Source: Corynebacterium aurimucosum ATCC 700975 (GTDB lineage: Bacteria; Actinomycetota; Actinomycetes; Mycobacteriales; Mycobacteriaceae). From it: 64,000 nucleotides of DNA. Shown one piece after another: positions 1 through 11,262 of the stretch. The stretch covers positions 62,001 through 126,000 of the forward strand of contig NZ_VDTC01000005.1 in NCBI RefSeq assembly GCF_007672725.1, written 5' to 3'. The stretch's first letter is position 1, and each line of letters opens with the position of its first letter. A program made the position numbers and the translations under genes. Below the pieces are notes generated by a model. The model was not told where the DNA came from and ran no database searches. It was given only the letters and a program-made list of their open reading frames with translations.

Positions 1-796
1 CGATGGTCTGACGGTTGCCCACCTCCTCAATGGAGGTCACACCACGCATACGGATGGAGCCGCGGCCGGTGGTGTAGGCATCCTTGATGCCTTGGTCGCC
101 CACAATGAGGCCCGCAGTCGGGAAATCTGGACCCTTGACGCGCTCCATGCACGCAGCCAAGGCTTCTTCCTCAGAAGCATTCGGGTTATCCAGCAGCCAA
201 TAAATAGCCTCCGCCAACTCGTTGAGGTTGTGCGGCGGGATATTGGTGGCCATACCGACGGCGATACCGCCGGAGCCGTTCATCAGCAGGTTCGGAACGC
301 GGGAGGGCAGGATAGTCGGCTCCTGCGTCTTGCCATCGTAGTTCGGCGCAAAGTCGACGGTGTTTTCGCGGATATCACGCACCATCTCCATGGCCAGCGG
401 CGTCATACGGCACTCGGTATAACGCATAGCTGCCGGGCCGTCATTACCGCGGGAGCCGAAGTTACCCTGGCCGTCGACCAGCGGGTAGCGCATGTTCCAC
501 GGCTGGGCTAGGCGCACGAGGGTGTCGTAGATAGCGGAGTCACCGTGCGGGTGGAACTGGCCCATCGTGTCCGAGACCGGGCGGGCGGACTTTACGTAGC
601 CGCGATCCGGGCGGTAGCCGGAGTCATACATGGCGTAGAGGATGCGGCGGTGGACAGGCTTAAGACCGTCACGCACCTCTGGCAGGGCGCGGCCGACAAT
701 GACGGACATGGCGTAGTCGATGTAGCTCGACTCCATCTCCTCATTGATGTCAATTGGTTGGATGCGATCGAAAAGATCACCGTTATTGTCGCTCAT
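1..796 (-). CDS. gyrA: DNA gyrase subunit A, N-terminal part (cut by window edge)
   Basis: Breakage-reunion subunit of DNA gyrase, which introduces negative supercoils together with GyrB. About 265 N-terminal residues are present; the 3' end lies beyond the left edge. The active-site tyrosine is in AAMRYTE (about residue 126). The quinolone-determining segment reads [10 protein letters not shown], with Ser at about 87 and Asp at about 91, so the usual wild-type residues are there. The ATG at 796 opens [14 protein letters not shown], a typical corynebacterial GyrA start. It is separated from gyrB by four plus-strand genes, so it must have its own promoter. Confidence 0.97.
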   Translation of the reverse strand, partial: MSDNNGDLFDRIQPIDINEEMESSYIDYAMSVIVGRALPEVRDGLKPVHRRILYAMYDSGYRPDRGYVKSARPVSDTMGQFHPHGDSAIYDTLVRLAQPWNMRYPLVDGQGNFGSRGNDGPAAMRYTECRMTPLAMEMVRDIRENTVDFAPNYDGKTQEPTILPSRVPNLLMNGSGGIAVGMATNIPPHNLNELAEAIYWLLDNPNASEEEALAACMERVKGPDFPTAGLIVGDQGIKDAYTTGRGSIRMRGVTSIEEVGNRQTI

Positions 797-848
797 AACG
801 CCCTATCCTACCTTCTAGGGCCGTATAAGGCCGTTTGTGGCACAGCTG

Positions 849-867
849 TGGTATCACCGTGATACCA
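849..867. promoter_or_regulatory. 19-bp palindrome, likely toxin-antitoxin operator
   Basis: TGGTATCACCGTGATACCA is a 9-1-9 inverted repeat, perfect apart from its central base. Its last base is the A of the ATG at 867. A palindrome overlapping the first gene of a small ribbon-helix-helix/toxin pair is the usual place for antitoxin autorepression. The site is seen directly; the role is inferred. Confidence 0.6.
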
Positions 868-1097
868 TGTCCTCTATGGCTATGACGCTGCGCCTGACCC
901 CGGACCAAGACCATGCGCTGACCTTGTTGGCTTCCGCGCAAGGAACCTCCAAGCACGAGGCGGTGGTCCGCGCCGTTGTTGCGGCGGCTGCGCGAACCCT
1001 CACCGATGCCGCCGTACAGGACACCGCGCGCCGGCTGCTGCCTGGGCGTTCAGAATTAGAAGCGGAGATCCGCCAGGCCCGAGGCGCACGCCAGTGA
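867..1097 (+). CDS. Small ribbon-helix-helix-like antitoxin candidate
   Basis: A 76-residue protein starting MSSMAMTLRLTPDQDHAL. The short beta-strand-like MTLRLT followed by two helices (DQDHALTLLASAQ, SKHEAVVRAVVAAA) resembles the ribbon-helix-helix DNA-binding fold of CopG/Phd-type antitoxins. The C-terminal half (RRLLPGRSELEAEIRQARG) would be the toxin-binding tail. It overlaps the next gene by four bases (GTGA), implying translational coupling, and a palindrome covers its start. ATGs at 876 and 882 are alternative starts; 867 was chosen because the palindrome abuts it. The family assignment is by pattern only. Confidence 0.6.
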   Translation: MSSMAMTLRLTPDQDHALTLLASAQGTSKHEAVVRAVVAAAARTLTDAAVQDTARRLLPGRSELEAEIRQARGARQ

Positions 1098-1354
1098 ACG
1101 TGGAACAACTGCTCCTCATCGCCCGTGAGTTTTGTCGAGCCCATCGGGTACGGATTAGTAATTTCGCCGCACTAGCCGCCGCGGCCGCCGCGAGCACGGC
1201 CACCATTGAGGGAATTGCCGTTCATGGCAACCGCGATGCGGCGGCGGAATCACTGGAGACAGTCTTGCGTTCTGTCCCCGCGCTCAGCGGAAAGAATGAA
1301 GAATTCGCGCGATTTTGCGCCGAGGTCTATCTTTCTGTTGCAGAAGTTATGTAA
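1094..1354 (+). CDS. Doc/Fic-like toxin-fold protein with degenerate active site
   Basis: An 86-residue protein starting with GTG inside the stop of the preceding gene. The pattern LLLIAREF ... LAAAAAASTATIEGIAVHG ... AAAESLETVLRSVPALSGKNEEFARFCAEVYLSV follows the Doc layout (LLxIAxxV ... GxxxYPxxxxKAAxLLHSLxRNHxLxDGNKRLAxxxxxxFL). Where Doc has the catalytic HxFxDGNK loop, this protein reads PALSGKNEE, without the histidine and without DGNK. It may therefore be an inactive or altered Doc relative rather than a working AMPylase/kinase. It pairs with the small RHH-like gene in front. Confidence 0.5.
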   Translation: MNVEQLLLIAREFCRAHRVRISNFAALAAAAAASTATIEGIAVHGNRDAAAESLETVLRSVPALSGKNEEFARFCAEVYLSVAEVM

Positions 1355-1404
1355 GTTAAACATGATATAGAAGTCTCTATTCCCTTGTAGGAAGGAATCC
1401 CCCT

Positions 1405-1851
1405 ATGCCCTCGAAGTCTTTGAAGAAGTTCCTCGCCGCCGGTGTCGTGGCTACCACCCTCGCCACCGCCGCAACGCCGGCTGCGAGCGCTAAGACCGCC
1501 GACAATGACTGGCAGAACAACCTCAACCCCGACTTCGAGCAGGGCGAAGCCGGCTCCTCCCTCACCGGCTCCACCCCGATCGACATGACGCTCATCATCG
1601 GCGGTAGCATCGCCGCCGCAGCGGCACTGCTCAAGCTAGTAGTGGATAACGTCCCGGCACTGCGCGCCCAGGTAGACGAGTTTGCCGCCCAGATCGGGAT
1701 GGCCGGCTCCTCCGGTTCTTCTGAGAACAGCCGCCTCTACGAAGGTGGCCTCGACTTCGACCTCGAGCGCCTGGCCCGCACCAATGGCTTCCCGGAGATT
1801 GCTGACCAGCTCGCCGCGCTCAAGGCGGGATCCACCGCACCGGCACAGTAA
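1405..1851 (+). CDS. Secreted or membrane-anchored small protein of unknown function
   Basis: A 148-residue protein with a clear N-terminal signal sequence (KSLKKFLAAGVVATTLATAATPAASA, cleavage likely after ASA around residue 29). A second hydrophobic stretch lies at about residues 52-75 (MTLIIGGSIAAAAALLKLVV). The mature C-terminal part is acidic and polar. The Shine-Dalgarno AGGAAGGA lies a few bases before the ATG. No family is recognised. It may be co-transcribed with the following gene, 10 bp downstream, and the tail terminator after that gene. Confidence 0.75.
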   Translation: MPSKSLKKFLAAGVVATTLATAATPAASAKTADNDWQNNLNPDFEQGEAGSSLTGSTPIDMTLIIGGSIAAAAALLKLVVDNVPALRAQVDEFAAQIGMAGSSGSSENSRLYEGGLDFDLERLARTNGFPEIADQLAALKAGSTAPAQ

Positions 1852-1861
1852 GCTCGCCTGT

Positions 1862-2308
1862 ATGACAAACCTCACCCAGCTTCTCCAATCCCCTACCCGC
1901 AACGCCGTAGTGGCGGACTTGGCCACGGCCGCCGATGACACCGTCTCTTCGCTCTCCGGCATTTCCGGAATGGCCTTCAAAGGCGCTTTAGGCGCTGCCA
2001 AGAAGGCAGATTCTAAGGTCTTGTCCAAGGGAATCAACCACATGCTTCCGGAACTACTCAATAGCCTGGATTCCTACTGGAAGGAATTCGAAGGCTCTGA
2101 GCAGTCCGACTTCGGCACCTACCTGGAAGGGCGCAGCGCTGAGATTACCGCCGCCATCATGGCAACCGCGGACAAGGCCGCGGAGAATGTGAACGCGCCT
2201 GGCATCGCCCGCACCTACAAGTCCCTGCGTGGCAAGGCCTCCTCGATTCTGGAGCCCAACGTCGCGACCATCGGCAGCGTTCTGCAGCGCCATATGACTA
2301 CTGTTTAA
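1862..2308 (+). CDS. Cytosolic actinobacterial protein of unknown function
   Basis: A 148-residue protein without signal peptide or membrane segments: MTNLTQLLQSPTRNAVVADLATAADDTVSSLSGISGMAFKGALGAAKK ... LPELLNSLDSYWKEF ... FGTYL. The pattern (short LL..P..VADL, SGxSGMAxKxAxxxxKK, LPxxxxxLDxxW) matches a small conserved actinobacterial family of unknown function, possibly the one called DUF6918. The ATG at 1862 was chosen because upstream in-frame sequence only reads through the preceding gene. It ends just before a strong bidirectional terminator. Confidence 0.75.
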   Translation: MTNLTQLLQSPTRNAVVADLATAADDTVSSLSGISGMAFKGALGAAKKADSKVLSKGINHMLPELLNSLDSYWKEFEGSEQSDFGTYLEGRSAEITAAIMATADKAAENVNAPGIARTYKSLRGKASSILEPNVATIGSVLQRHMTTV

Positions 2309-2329
2309 GCGCCTGCTTAACGACGAAAT

Positions 2330-2361
2330 AAGACCAGCACCTCATATGAGGTGCTGGTCTT
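2330..2361. terminator. Strong bidirectional terminator between convergent genes
   Basis: A perfect 14-bp stem (AAGACCAGCACCTC / GAGGTGCTGGTCTT) with a 4-base ATAT loop, lying between the convergent plus-strand gene ending at 2308 and gyrB ending at 2382. The A/T bases at both stem ends let it work in both directions. Confidence 0.9.
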
Positions 2362-2381
2362 TGCGGGTTTTGACCTAGCGT

Positions 2382-4486
<2,105 letters not shown>

Positions 4487-4563
4487 CACTGTGTCCCCCC
4501 ACGCAAGGGCACTGCACGCCCGTGAGAGCCCCAAATTTGCGTGAATTTCGCGGTCGCCCAAAA

Positions 4564-5106
4564 TCAGCCGTACGTATCTTGCGAACCTTGCGGCTTGACC
4601 CATTGACGGCCCTCATAGTTGCGGTGCTGCTTGGGGCCCTGAATGTGCAGCTTAACCACCACGTCTGGGCCGAGGCGATCTGCAATCTTCTGCAAAATGG
4701 GGCGCTGCAGGTAGCGCAACTCGGTGGCCCAGCTGGAAGAATCGCACGCCACGTAGACAACCTGCTCCTTGATGGTGAGCGGTTGCGTGTGCGCGGCGAT
4801 GCGCTCGCCGACGAGGTTCAGCCAATTACCCATGACCCAACCATGAGCCAATTCGTGTTCCCAGCCGCGTTTGCCAATCTCTCGTTGAATCTGTGCGCCG
4901 AGGCTAGGGATCTCGAGGCTGCGGCGCCGGCGGCGGCCATCGGGTCCGCTCGGCCGGCCACGCCGATACGGCGTTGGCTGTTGCTCCGAAGGAGTCGGCG
5001 TCAGGTTCATCTTGGGAGCCGGCTTGTTGAGCTTCGGCGGGTTCTTGGAATTACTTCGCGTGCGCTCGAAGAGCGCCTTGACCGGATCGAAGTCCTGCTC
5101 AGTCAT
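4564..5106 (-). CDS. DUF721/DciA-like protein
   Basis: A 180-residue protein. A polar, Pro/Arg-rich N-terminus (about residues 1-70) is followed by the DUF721 core: [70 protein letters not shown]. The W..lVG..ia.ht.P......L.v...sssWa.eL..l...ll..l pattern matches the DciA family, which loads the replicative helicase in many bacteria; that role is inferred here. The ATG at 5106 overlaps the recF stop by 8 bases, so translation is probably coupled to recF. Confidence 0.88.
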   Translation of the reverse strand: MTEQDFDPVKALFERTRSNSKNPPKLNKPAPKMNLTPTPSEQQPTPYRRGRPSGPDGRRRRRSLEIPSLGAQIQREIGKRGWEHELAHGWVMGNWLNLVGERIAAHTQPLTIKEQVVYVACDSSSWATELRYLQRPILQKIADRLGPDVVVKLHIQGPKQHRNYEGRQWVKPQGSQDTYG

Positions 5107-6277
5107 CCTCGTCACCGCCCGCCGTATACGGAGCGATCTCGGAGATTCGGCCCTCTTCGGTATCTCGCACTGTGACCGTAAAGCGTTCAATGGGCTGCAA
5201 GTTTCCGGGCAAATCCTCATCCACCGCCGCAGTAATGAGCACCTGCTCCGCACCCGCGGCGAGGTGAACGAGCTTTTCGCGCCTTTTCGCATCGAGCTCG
5301 GCGAAGACATCATCAAGGATGAGAATCGGATCAGTGCCGTCTTGGCGCAGCAGGTTGAACTCCGCCAGCCGCAAGGAGATGGCATAGGACCAGGTCTCGC
5401 CGTGGCTGGCAAAGCCCTTGGCGGGGCTCGTGCCAAGGTTGAGCACCAGATCGTCGCGATGCGGGCCAACGAGCGAGATGCCGCGTTCGATCTCTCGTTG
5501 ACGCTTCGTGGCAAGCTCGGTGAGCATCATGGCCTCGATAACCTCGCGGTCTGAGATGTCCACGGTGGACTTGTAGTCAATGGCGGCCGGTCGCGACTCC
5601 GGGGCGAGCCCGGCATAAGCGGCGGGAATGTGCTCGCGGAGTTCGTCGACAAGCGCCAGGCGTGCCTGAATCACCTGCGCGCCGAGGGAAGACAGCTGCG
5701 TATCCCACACGTCGAGAGTGGCCAGCGCCGAGGCACCGTCACTGTCGCTGTAACCCCGGCGCAAGCTTGGCGACGCCGACTTCAACAACGCATTGCGCTG
5801 CTTCAGGACCTTGTCATAATCAGCTTTCACTCCCGCCAGGCGTGGCATGCGCGAGGCAATAATGTCATCCAAATACTGGCGGCGTGCTGCAGGTTCGCCG
5901 CGCACGAGGGACAAATCCTCCGGGGAAAACAACACGGTTTTCACCACGCCAAGTAACTCGCGCGGGGACTTCAGGCGCGTGCGGTTGATCTGCGCCTGGT
6001 TGGCCGCGTGGGGTTTGATGAGCAAGTGCGCGGTGAGCTCTCTGCCCTGGTTCACCGCGGTGGCGGAGATGCGGGCATTGTGCGCGCCGTGGCGCACGAG
6101 GGGGGCATCGTGGGCCACACGGTGCGAAGAAAGATGCGCGGTATACCCGATGGCCTCGACGATATTGGTCTTGCCGAAACCGTTGCGGCCGACAAACAGG
6201 GTGATCCCCGGCTTGAGGTTGAGGGTGAGCTCGGGCCAGGAGCGGAAGTCCCTGACATCGAGATCGCGAATATACAT
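5099..6277 (-). CDS. recF: DNA replication/repair protein RecF
   Basis: SMC-like ATPase that works with RecO/RecR to load RecA at gaps. It has 392 residues, with Walker [10 protein letters not shown] at 30-38, a signature segment [11 protein letters not shown] and Walker [12 protein letters not shown] near the C-terminus, the normal RecF set. It starts 5 bp after dnaN and overlaps the dciA-like gene, so the three form one operon. Confidence 0.97.
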   Translation of the reverse strand: MYIRDLDVRDFRSWPELTLNLKPGITLFVGRNGFGKTNIVEAIGYTAHLSSHRVAHDAPLVRHGAHNARISATAVNQGRELTAHLLIKPHAANQAQINRTRLKSPRELLGVVKTVLFSPEDLSLVRGEPAARRQYLDDIIASRMPRLAGVKADYDKVLKQRNALLKSASPSLRRGYSDSDGASALATLDVWDTQLSSLGAQVIQARLALVDELREHIPAAYAGLAPESRPAAIDYKSTVDISDREVIEAMMLTELATKRQREIERGISLVGPHRDDLVLNLGTSPAKGFASHGETWSYAISLRLAEFNLLRQDGTDPILILDDVFAELDAKRREKLVHLAAGAEQVLITAAVDEDLPGNLQPIERFTVTVRDTEEGRISEIAPYTAGGDEDD

Positions 6278-6282
6278 ATGGC

Positions 6283-7464
6283 CTAGCCTGGCAAGCGCAC
6301 TGGCATCAGCAGGTAGGTGAAATGAGTTTCTGGAGTCGGGAACGAGCCGTCCTCATTGGCCGCTGGTAGCTCCTCCGGCTCCGGAATCATGATCGCAGGC
6401 CGCGAAGGCTCGGTAAAGCCAAAGACCACGCGGTCCGTGTGGACCACGGCCAATCCATCCTTGAGGTAGGACGGGTTGAAGGCGATGACGAAGTCCTCAC
6501 GGCCATTGAAAGCACAGGGCAGAGATTCGCTGGCGCGGCCAGAATCGGCGCCTGCTGCCAAGGTCACCTCGCCCTCGCGGAATTCCATGCGGATCTGCGC
6601 ATTGCGATCCGTCAACAACGAGACGCGGCGAATGGCTTCCTGGAGCGGAGCAACCTCAATGCTGGCCATAGCGCTGTGGGTCTTGGGCAGCAAGGGTGCA
6701 ACGTTGGGGAAATCCGCGTCCAGCATGCGGGTGGTGGTCTCGCGGTTATCCGCATGCAGGCCGAACAGGCCTTCCGCAGCGATGTTCTCACCAGTGCCCA
6801 CGGCGATTTCAACCGGGATGTTGAGGTGCGTGTCCAAGGAACGGCCGGTCTCCTGCAACGTCTTGGCCGGGACGAGGAGCTTGGCCTGGACGTCAGGAGA
6901 TACCGGCTCCCACTCGAAGGTGCGCATGGCCAGGCGGAAGCGGTCCGTTGCCGTCATTTCCACGTGAGAACCATTGATGTCAATGTGCACGCCGGTGAGC
7001 ATCGGCAGCGTGTCATCCTTGCCGGCCGCGGCAACGACCTGGCTGATGGCTTCGACGAAGAGCTGCGGGTTAATGGTGCCGGTGACCTCCGGCAGGACAG
7101 GGAGTTGGGGGTAATCATCCAGCGGGATGAGCGGCAGCTCGAAGCGCGAAGAACCACAGGTCAACAGAACCTTGTTATCCTCCTGCGTCATCTCGATTTC
7201 CTTGTTGGGCAAGGAAGCAACGATGTCAGAGAGCAACTTACCGGCCACTGCGATGCGTCCCGGCTCATCCACCATGCCGGCGATGCGCACGCGGGTGGAA
7301 ACCTCGTAGTCGAAGCCGGTGAATTCCAAACCATTGTCATCCGCGGTGATCAGCATGGCGCGCAGTACTGGTTGGGTGACCTTCGAAGGAAGGCTGCGCG
7401 CGACCCACGCTACGGCGTTAGCGAGATCATCTTTGGCAACGCGAAATGACACGGACTGCTCCAT
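6283..7464 (-). CDS. dnaN: DNA polymerase III sliding clamp (beta subunit)
   Basis: Processivity clamp of the replicative polymerase, 393 residues. The start at 7464 ([26 protein letters not shown]) is set by homology of the N-terminus and by a GAGGAG Shine-Dalgarno; a longer frame upstream is not credible. The three clamp domains are recognisable ([59 protein letters not shown]-terminal [10 protein letters not shown]). First gene of the dnaN-recF-dciA group, read away from the origin. Confidence 0.97.
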   Translation of the reverse strand: MEQSVSFRVAKDDLANAVAWVARSLPSKVTQPVLRAMLITADDNGLEFTGFDYEVSTRVRIAGMVDEPGRIAVAGKLLSDIVASLPNKEIEMTQEDNKVLLTCGSSRFELPLIPLDDYPQLPVLPEVTGTINPQLFVEAISQVVAAAGKDDTLPMLTGVHIDINGSHVEMTATDRFRLAMRTFEWEPVSPDVQAKLLVPAKTLQETGRSLDTHLNIPVEIAVGTGENIAAEGLFGLHADNRETTTRMLDADFPNVAPLLPKTHSAMASIEVAPLQEAIRRVSLLTDRNAQIRMEFREGEVTLAAGADSGRASESLPCAFNGREDFVIAFNPSYLKDGLAVVHTDRVVFGFTEPSRPAIMIPEPEELPAANEDGSFPTPETHFTYLLMPVRLPG

Positions 7465-8040
7465 GATGGTGAGACGCTCCTCTAGTTGCGGATGGAAGAT
7501 TCTTGCAAGCTCACTCCAACTTACAGGATCGGTGCCGAAGCACAGGATTTTGTCATTCACCTTCCGTGCTTTGCGATTCAAGCGCGCGACCGTGCAGGGC
7601 GCCGACGAATCACACACATCCTTTTTCTTCTTGGTTAGGGAGAAAACAAAATAGGAGTAGTAATAAGCGCTGTGGGATCTGTGGACAACCCGCTAAAAGC
7701 CAAGCTCTTCACGGTGAAACGATCTGTGAGTCAGGGTGTGGGATCACTGTGATCAAATGACAAGAAATGTGAGTAACTGGGTCGGGGTCAAAGTTATCCA
7801 CAATTCATCCCCAGATCTGTCTGCGCTGATCACAGAGTTAATCACAAGGGCGATGACCCTTCTGATCTGCTGTGGAAGAAGAAAACGTGATAAGGATCTA
7901 CAAATTACAACAATGAAATTACACAGCTGTGAATAACGGTGTGGATAACTTTTGGGTGGATAGCAAAGACGCCCCTACCCACGCCCGCGGGGAGGAAATT
8001 GCGGGAGGTGGGCAGGGGCGTCGCCAAGCGCTGCGTGGTG
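7465..8040. other. dnaA-dnaN intergenic region with DnaA boxes (oriC candidate)
   Basis: A 576-bp non-coding stretch. It holds two perfect DnaA boxes (TTATCCACA at 7794-7802; reverse complement at 7940-7948), two one-mismatch boxes on the minus strand (7680-7688, 7928-7936) and weaker matches near 7871 and 7955. The part around 7880-7930 is AT-rich. In many actinobacteria oriC lies between dnaA and dnaN, which this fits. It must also contain the dnaN promoter; no convincing -35/-10 pair could be singled out. Confidence 0.7.
7968..8022 (-). terminator. Inverted repeat after dnaA, possible terminator
   Basis: 15-base arms GACGCCCCTACCCAC (7968-7982) and GTGGGCAGGGGCGTC (8008-8022) pair with one mismatch around a 25-base spacer, 18 bp after the dnaA stop. 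There is no good T-run on the minus strand, so termination is plausible but not certain. Confidence 0.5.
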
Positions 8041-9696
8041 CTAGCGCTGGTTGTGGTTCTTCACGCGTTGGGTTAGGGCCTGGATCTCGTCGTACGTGTT
8101 GCGGTTCTCAGTCATCTCCTTACGGATCTTGCGGTCCGCATAGATGACGGTGGTGTGGTCCTTGCCGCCGAATTGATCACCAATCTTCGGCAGGGAAAGC
8201 TCTGTGAGCTCGCGGCACAGATACATGGCCAGCTGGCGGGCGTGGGCGACGGCGCGCTTCTTACCAGAACCGCGCAGGGTATCCACGTCGATGTCGAAGT
8301 AATCCGCTGTGACCTCGATGATGGCCGCCGCGGTGATCTGGCGATCCGCAGAGTCCGGGGCTAGATCATGCAGGGCAATCTCCGCCATCTCCAAACTGAT
8401 CGGTTCATTGACCAGGGAAGAATACGCAGAAACACGGATGAGCGCGCCCTCCAGCTCGCGGATCGAGGATTCGAAGCGAGAGGCGATGAGCTCGAGGACC
8501 GAGCGATCGACGTCGGTGCCGTCCGCGGAGGCCTTCTTCATGAGGATGGCGATGCGCGTTTCCAGGTCTGGCGGCTGAATATCCGTAATCAGTCCTCCCT
8601 CGAAGCGTGTGCGCAGGCGATCCTCCAGCGTGGTCAGCTGTTTCGGAGGGCGATCGGAGGACAAAATGATCTGTTTATTGGCCTGGTGCAGCGCATTGAA
8701 GGTGTGGAAGAACTCCTCCTGCGTGGACTCCTTGCCCTCTAGAAACTGGATGTCATCGACCATGAGGATGTCCAGGTTGCGGTAGCGGCGCTTGAAGGAT
8801 TCCTGGCGGTCATCACGCAGGGAATTGATGTAGTCGTTGGTAAATTCCTCCGAGGAGACGTACTTCACGCGCAGGCCCGGATGCAGGACCTGGGCGTAAT
8901 TACCGGCCGCGTGCAGCAGGTGGGTTTTGCCCAAGCCGGAGCCGCCCCAAATGAAGAGAGGGTTATAGGCGCGGGCGGGGTTTTCGGCCACGGCCACGGC
9001 GGCGCCGTTGGCAAAACGGTTGGAGGACCCGATGACGAAGTTTTCAAAAGTGTGCTTCGGGTTGAGGGACTTTTCGCGGTTCGGGTTGTGCGCCGGTTCC
9101 TCGCGCGGGATGCGCGGCCCGGTTGCCTCGGGGTAGCCGTTCGGAACGCCGCTCTGCTGATCGCTGTAGTGCTGTGCCAACTCATCCAAGCTAGCCGGAG
9201 AATGCGCGGTGTCCCAGGAGCGCGGTTGATGGTGGCTTGGCGTCTCTGGCTGGGCAGATGGAGTGGGCGGCATGGGCTGCTGGAAACCCTGTGCCTGGTG
9301 CCCCATGCCGTGCTCGGGCGCCTCGGTTTGGATGGGGCGCTGGGGTGCGGGCGCTTCTGGCGCTTCTTCGTGAGCCGGCTGCGGCGGCGCCGCAATGGTC
9401 ACGGCCAAAGAACAAGGGCGCCCCATATGCTGCGACAAGGTGCGGGTGATGTACTCCCCCAGCTCGGCCTCGATGACATTCTTGGCGTTCTCGTGCGGGG
9501 CGGCGATCAGCGCGTAGCCATCACCGATCATGATGGGTTCTACAAGTTGAAGATTGAGGCGCTGGCTATGGGAGAAATTGGGTACGTCCGAACTTGGTTG
9601 TTCGGACTGAGCCAGTAAATCACTGACCACAGCTTTCCAGCTGGCCCGGAGGGCTGCTTGCGGATCAGACAAAACGCCTACCTTCTGTGTAGTCAC
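8041..9696 (-). CDS. dnaA: Chromosomal replication initiator DnaA
   Basis: Initiator ATPase that binds TTATCCACA boxes and opens oriC. It has 551 residues with a GTG start. Domain I is at about 1-95, and a long Pro/Gln/Glu-rich linker (about 100-205) is typical of actinobacteria. The AAA+ domain has Walker A GGSGLGKTH (251-259) and Walker B DILMVDDIQFLEGKE. Domain IV carries the DnaA signature GKDHTTVIYADRKI. Perfect boxes lie on both sides of the gene. Confidence 0.98.
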   Translation of the reverse strand: MTTQKVGVLSDPQAALRASWKAVVSDLLAQSEQPSSDVPNFSHSQRLNLQLVEPIMIGDGYALIAAPHENAKNVIEAELGEYITRTLSQHMGRPCSLAVTIAAPPQPAHEEAPEAPAPQRPIQTEAPEHGMGHQAQGFQQPMPPTPSAQPETPSHHQPRSWDTAHSPASLDELAQHYSDQQSGVPNGYPEATGPRIPREEPAHNPNREKSLNPKHTFENFVIGSSNRFANGAAVAVAENPARAYNPLFIWGGSGLGKTHLLHAAGNYAQVLHPGLRVKYVSSEEFTNDYINSLRDDRQESFKRRYRNLDILMVDDIQFLEGKESTQEEFFHTFNALHQANKQIILSSDRPPKQLTTLEDRLRTRFEGGLITDIQPPDLETRIAILMKKASADGTDVDRSVLELIASRFESSIRELEGALIRVSAYSSLVNEPISLEMAEIALHDLAPDSADRQITAAAIIEVTADYFDIDVDTLRGSGKKRAVAHARQLAMYLCRELTELSLPKIGDQFGGKDHTTVIYADRKIRKEMTENRNTYDEIQALTQRVKNHNQR

Positions 9697-10471
9697 AGTT
9701 CACGCGGTGTCATCGGCCGGGGCCGGCCACACCTACTCGGTTCCCTGAAGAAGAGGCTTTGGGAGCTGAGTATTTACTGCGTGACTGTGGGTTGGGGATC
9801 GGGGATGGACGGATGGATGAGGAGAGATACAGGATGAGAAATCACATGAAGTTGTAATTTCCACCGAAGATTCCACACGATGTTTTGGTGTGTAACCTCG
9901 GAATCCACAAAGTTATCCACAAGTGTGGATAGGTGGTTTATCCACAGCCTATCTCATAGCTGTGGATAACTGTACATCGGCTCCTCAATGCAGTTAACCT
10001 GCATAAACAGCAAAAGTCTCAAGTCTTCATTGAGAGTTATCCACACCCTGTGGGTGACTGTGGAATTCGATTCCTCAGTTGTACCGCGTTATGGGGGCGC
10101 TGTCTAACGCACTTTTATGCGCGCTCGGCACGGTGGCGCCAAGCGCGGCGCAAGAACGGCGAGAGGGGGCACTTGTCGCGCAGCATGTGGGCAAAAAGTG
10201 GCGTTCTAGCTGCGGATAAAAACATCTTTGTAATTTCGGGGACACCCAGTGTGTCGATTTGTTTCGCGCACTATCTGTCACGTAACCTGTGATGGTCTAT
10301 CGCAACAGTGCATGGTGCACATGTTGCATGTGGGAATGCCTCGCCACGCCTCACGGCGCTTCACGTGCGAAGCCACATCCCCACGTACACCATTCATCAG
10401 TGGATGTTTATGCCCACCGCCCTCACCGGCGTGTGGCTGTGCCATCCACCAACAACTTCAAGGAGTTAATC
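9697..10471. other. dnaA-rpmH intergenic region with DnaA box cluster
   Basis: 775 bp without a credible gene. Four perfect DnaA boxes lie in 133 bp: 9913-9921 (+), 9938-9946 (+), 9961-9969 (-) and 10037-10045 (+), with a one-mismatch box at 9924-9932 (-). This cluster is denser than the one in the dnaA-dnaN gap and is either part of a bipartite oriC or the dnaA autoregulation site. The right part (10081-10471) is the rpmH leader; a possible plus-strand promoter is TTGTTT (10259-10264), 18 bp, TAACCT (10283-10288). AAGGAG lies just before rpmH. Nothing else was recognised. Confidence 0.75.
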
Positions 10472-10615
10472 GTGGCAAAGGGTAAGCGTACCTTCCAGCC
10501 GAACAACCGTCGTCGCGCTCGTAAGCACGGCTTCCGTACCCGCATGAGCACCCGCGCCGGCCGCGCCATCGTCGCCGCTCGTCGCAAGAAGGGTCGCGCT
10601 AAGCTCACCGCTTAA
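10472..10615 (+). CDS. rpmH: 50S ribosomal protein L34
   Basis: A 47-residue, very basic protein, (M)[41 protein letters not shown], with the standard L34 sequence. The start is GTG at 10472 after AAGGAG; the longer upstream frame is an artefact. It heads the rpmH-rnpA-yidD-yidC-rsmG-parA-parB plus-strand block that diverges from dnaA. Confidence 0.98.
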   Translation: MAKGKRTFQPNNRRRARKHGFRTRMSTRAGRAIVAARRKKGRAKLTA

Positions 10616-10618
10616 TTC

Positions 10619-10987
10619 ATGCTTCCAGCCCAGCACAAGCTCACGTCCCCGAGGCAATTTCGGAGGACCATCAAGGGCGGGCGCCGGGCGGGCACGCGCA
10701 CTGTCGTCGTGCATTTGCGCTTTAACGACGGTGAAGACGACATCGCGGCCACTGGGCCGCGGTTCGGCCTCATCGTGTCGAAGGCCGTCGGGAATGCCGT
10801 GGTTCGCCACCGCACCTCCCGGCGGCTTCGTCATGTGTGCATGTCCCTCATGCGCGATGGCGTCAACGGGACAGTATTGCCCGCCAATGTTGACATTGTT
10901 ATCCGCGCCTTGCCCGCTAGCGGTAGTGCCACCAGTGAGCGCCTTGAGCGTGATATCCGCAAAGCACTAAGCACATGGGATATCTGA
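10619..10987 (+). CDS. rnpA: Ribonuclease P protein component
   Basis: Protein cofactor of RNase P in tRNA 5' maturation, 122 residues. It starts [25 protein letters not shown] and contains the family core [25 protein letters not shown] (RNR-like motif). It begins 3 bp after rpmH and overlaps yidD by 13 bp. Confidence 0.95.
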   Translation: MLPAQHKLTSPRQFRRTIKGGRRAGTRTVVVHLRFNDGEDDIAATGPRFGLIVSKAVGNAVVRHRTSRRLRHVCMSLMRDGVNGTVLPANVDIVIRALPASGSATSERLERDIRKALSTWDI

Positions 10988-11253
10988 ACTCTCAAGGAGA
11001 GGAGATTCCTGAAGCCCGCGGGTTCGGGAGAGTCCTAGTTCACGGGGTGCGCTTCTACCAAAAGCACTTGTCAGGCCTTAAGATGGTCTCCACCTGTCGT
11101 TTTGAACCGACGTGCAGTGCCTATGCTCTCGAAGCCATCTCCATCCATGGAGCCTTCAAGGGGACGGGCATGGCGCTTGCCAGGTTATGCAAGTGCGGTC
11201 CCTGGCACCCGGGCGGGTTTGATCCGGTACCGACCAAACAACAACTGAGGTAA
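10975..11253 (+). CDS. yidD: Membrane protein insertion efficiency factor YidD
   Basis: A 92-residue protein with the YidD signature: [60 protein letters not shown]. The conserved cysteines ([15 protein letters not shown]) are all present. It probably helps YidC/Sec insertion at the membrane. It overlaps the end of rnpA and lies 9 bp before yidC. Confidence 0.94.
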   Translation: MGYLNSQGEEIPEARGFGRVLVHGVRFYQKHLSGLKMVSTCRFEPTCSAYALEAISIHGAFKGTGMALARLCKCGPWHPGGFDPVPTKQQLR

Positions 11254-11262
11254 ACAACTCTC

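Noticed and set aside
10050-10467. Small frames between dnaA and rpmH
   Set aside because: They run through DnaA boxes and the rpmH leader, have no ribosome site and no recognisable protein pattern.
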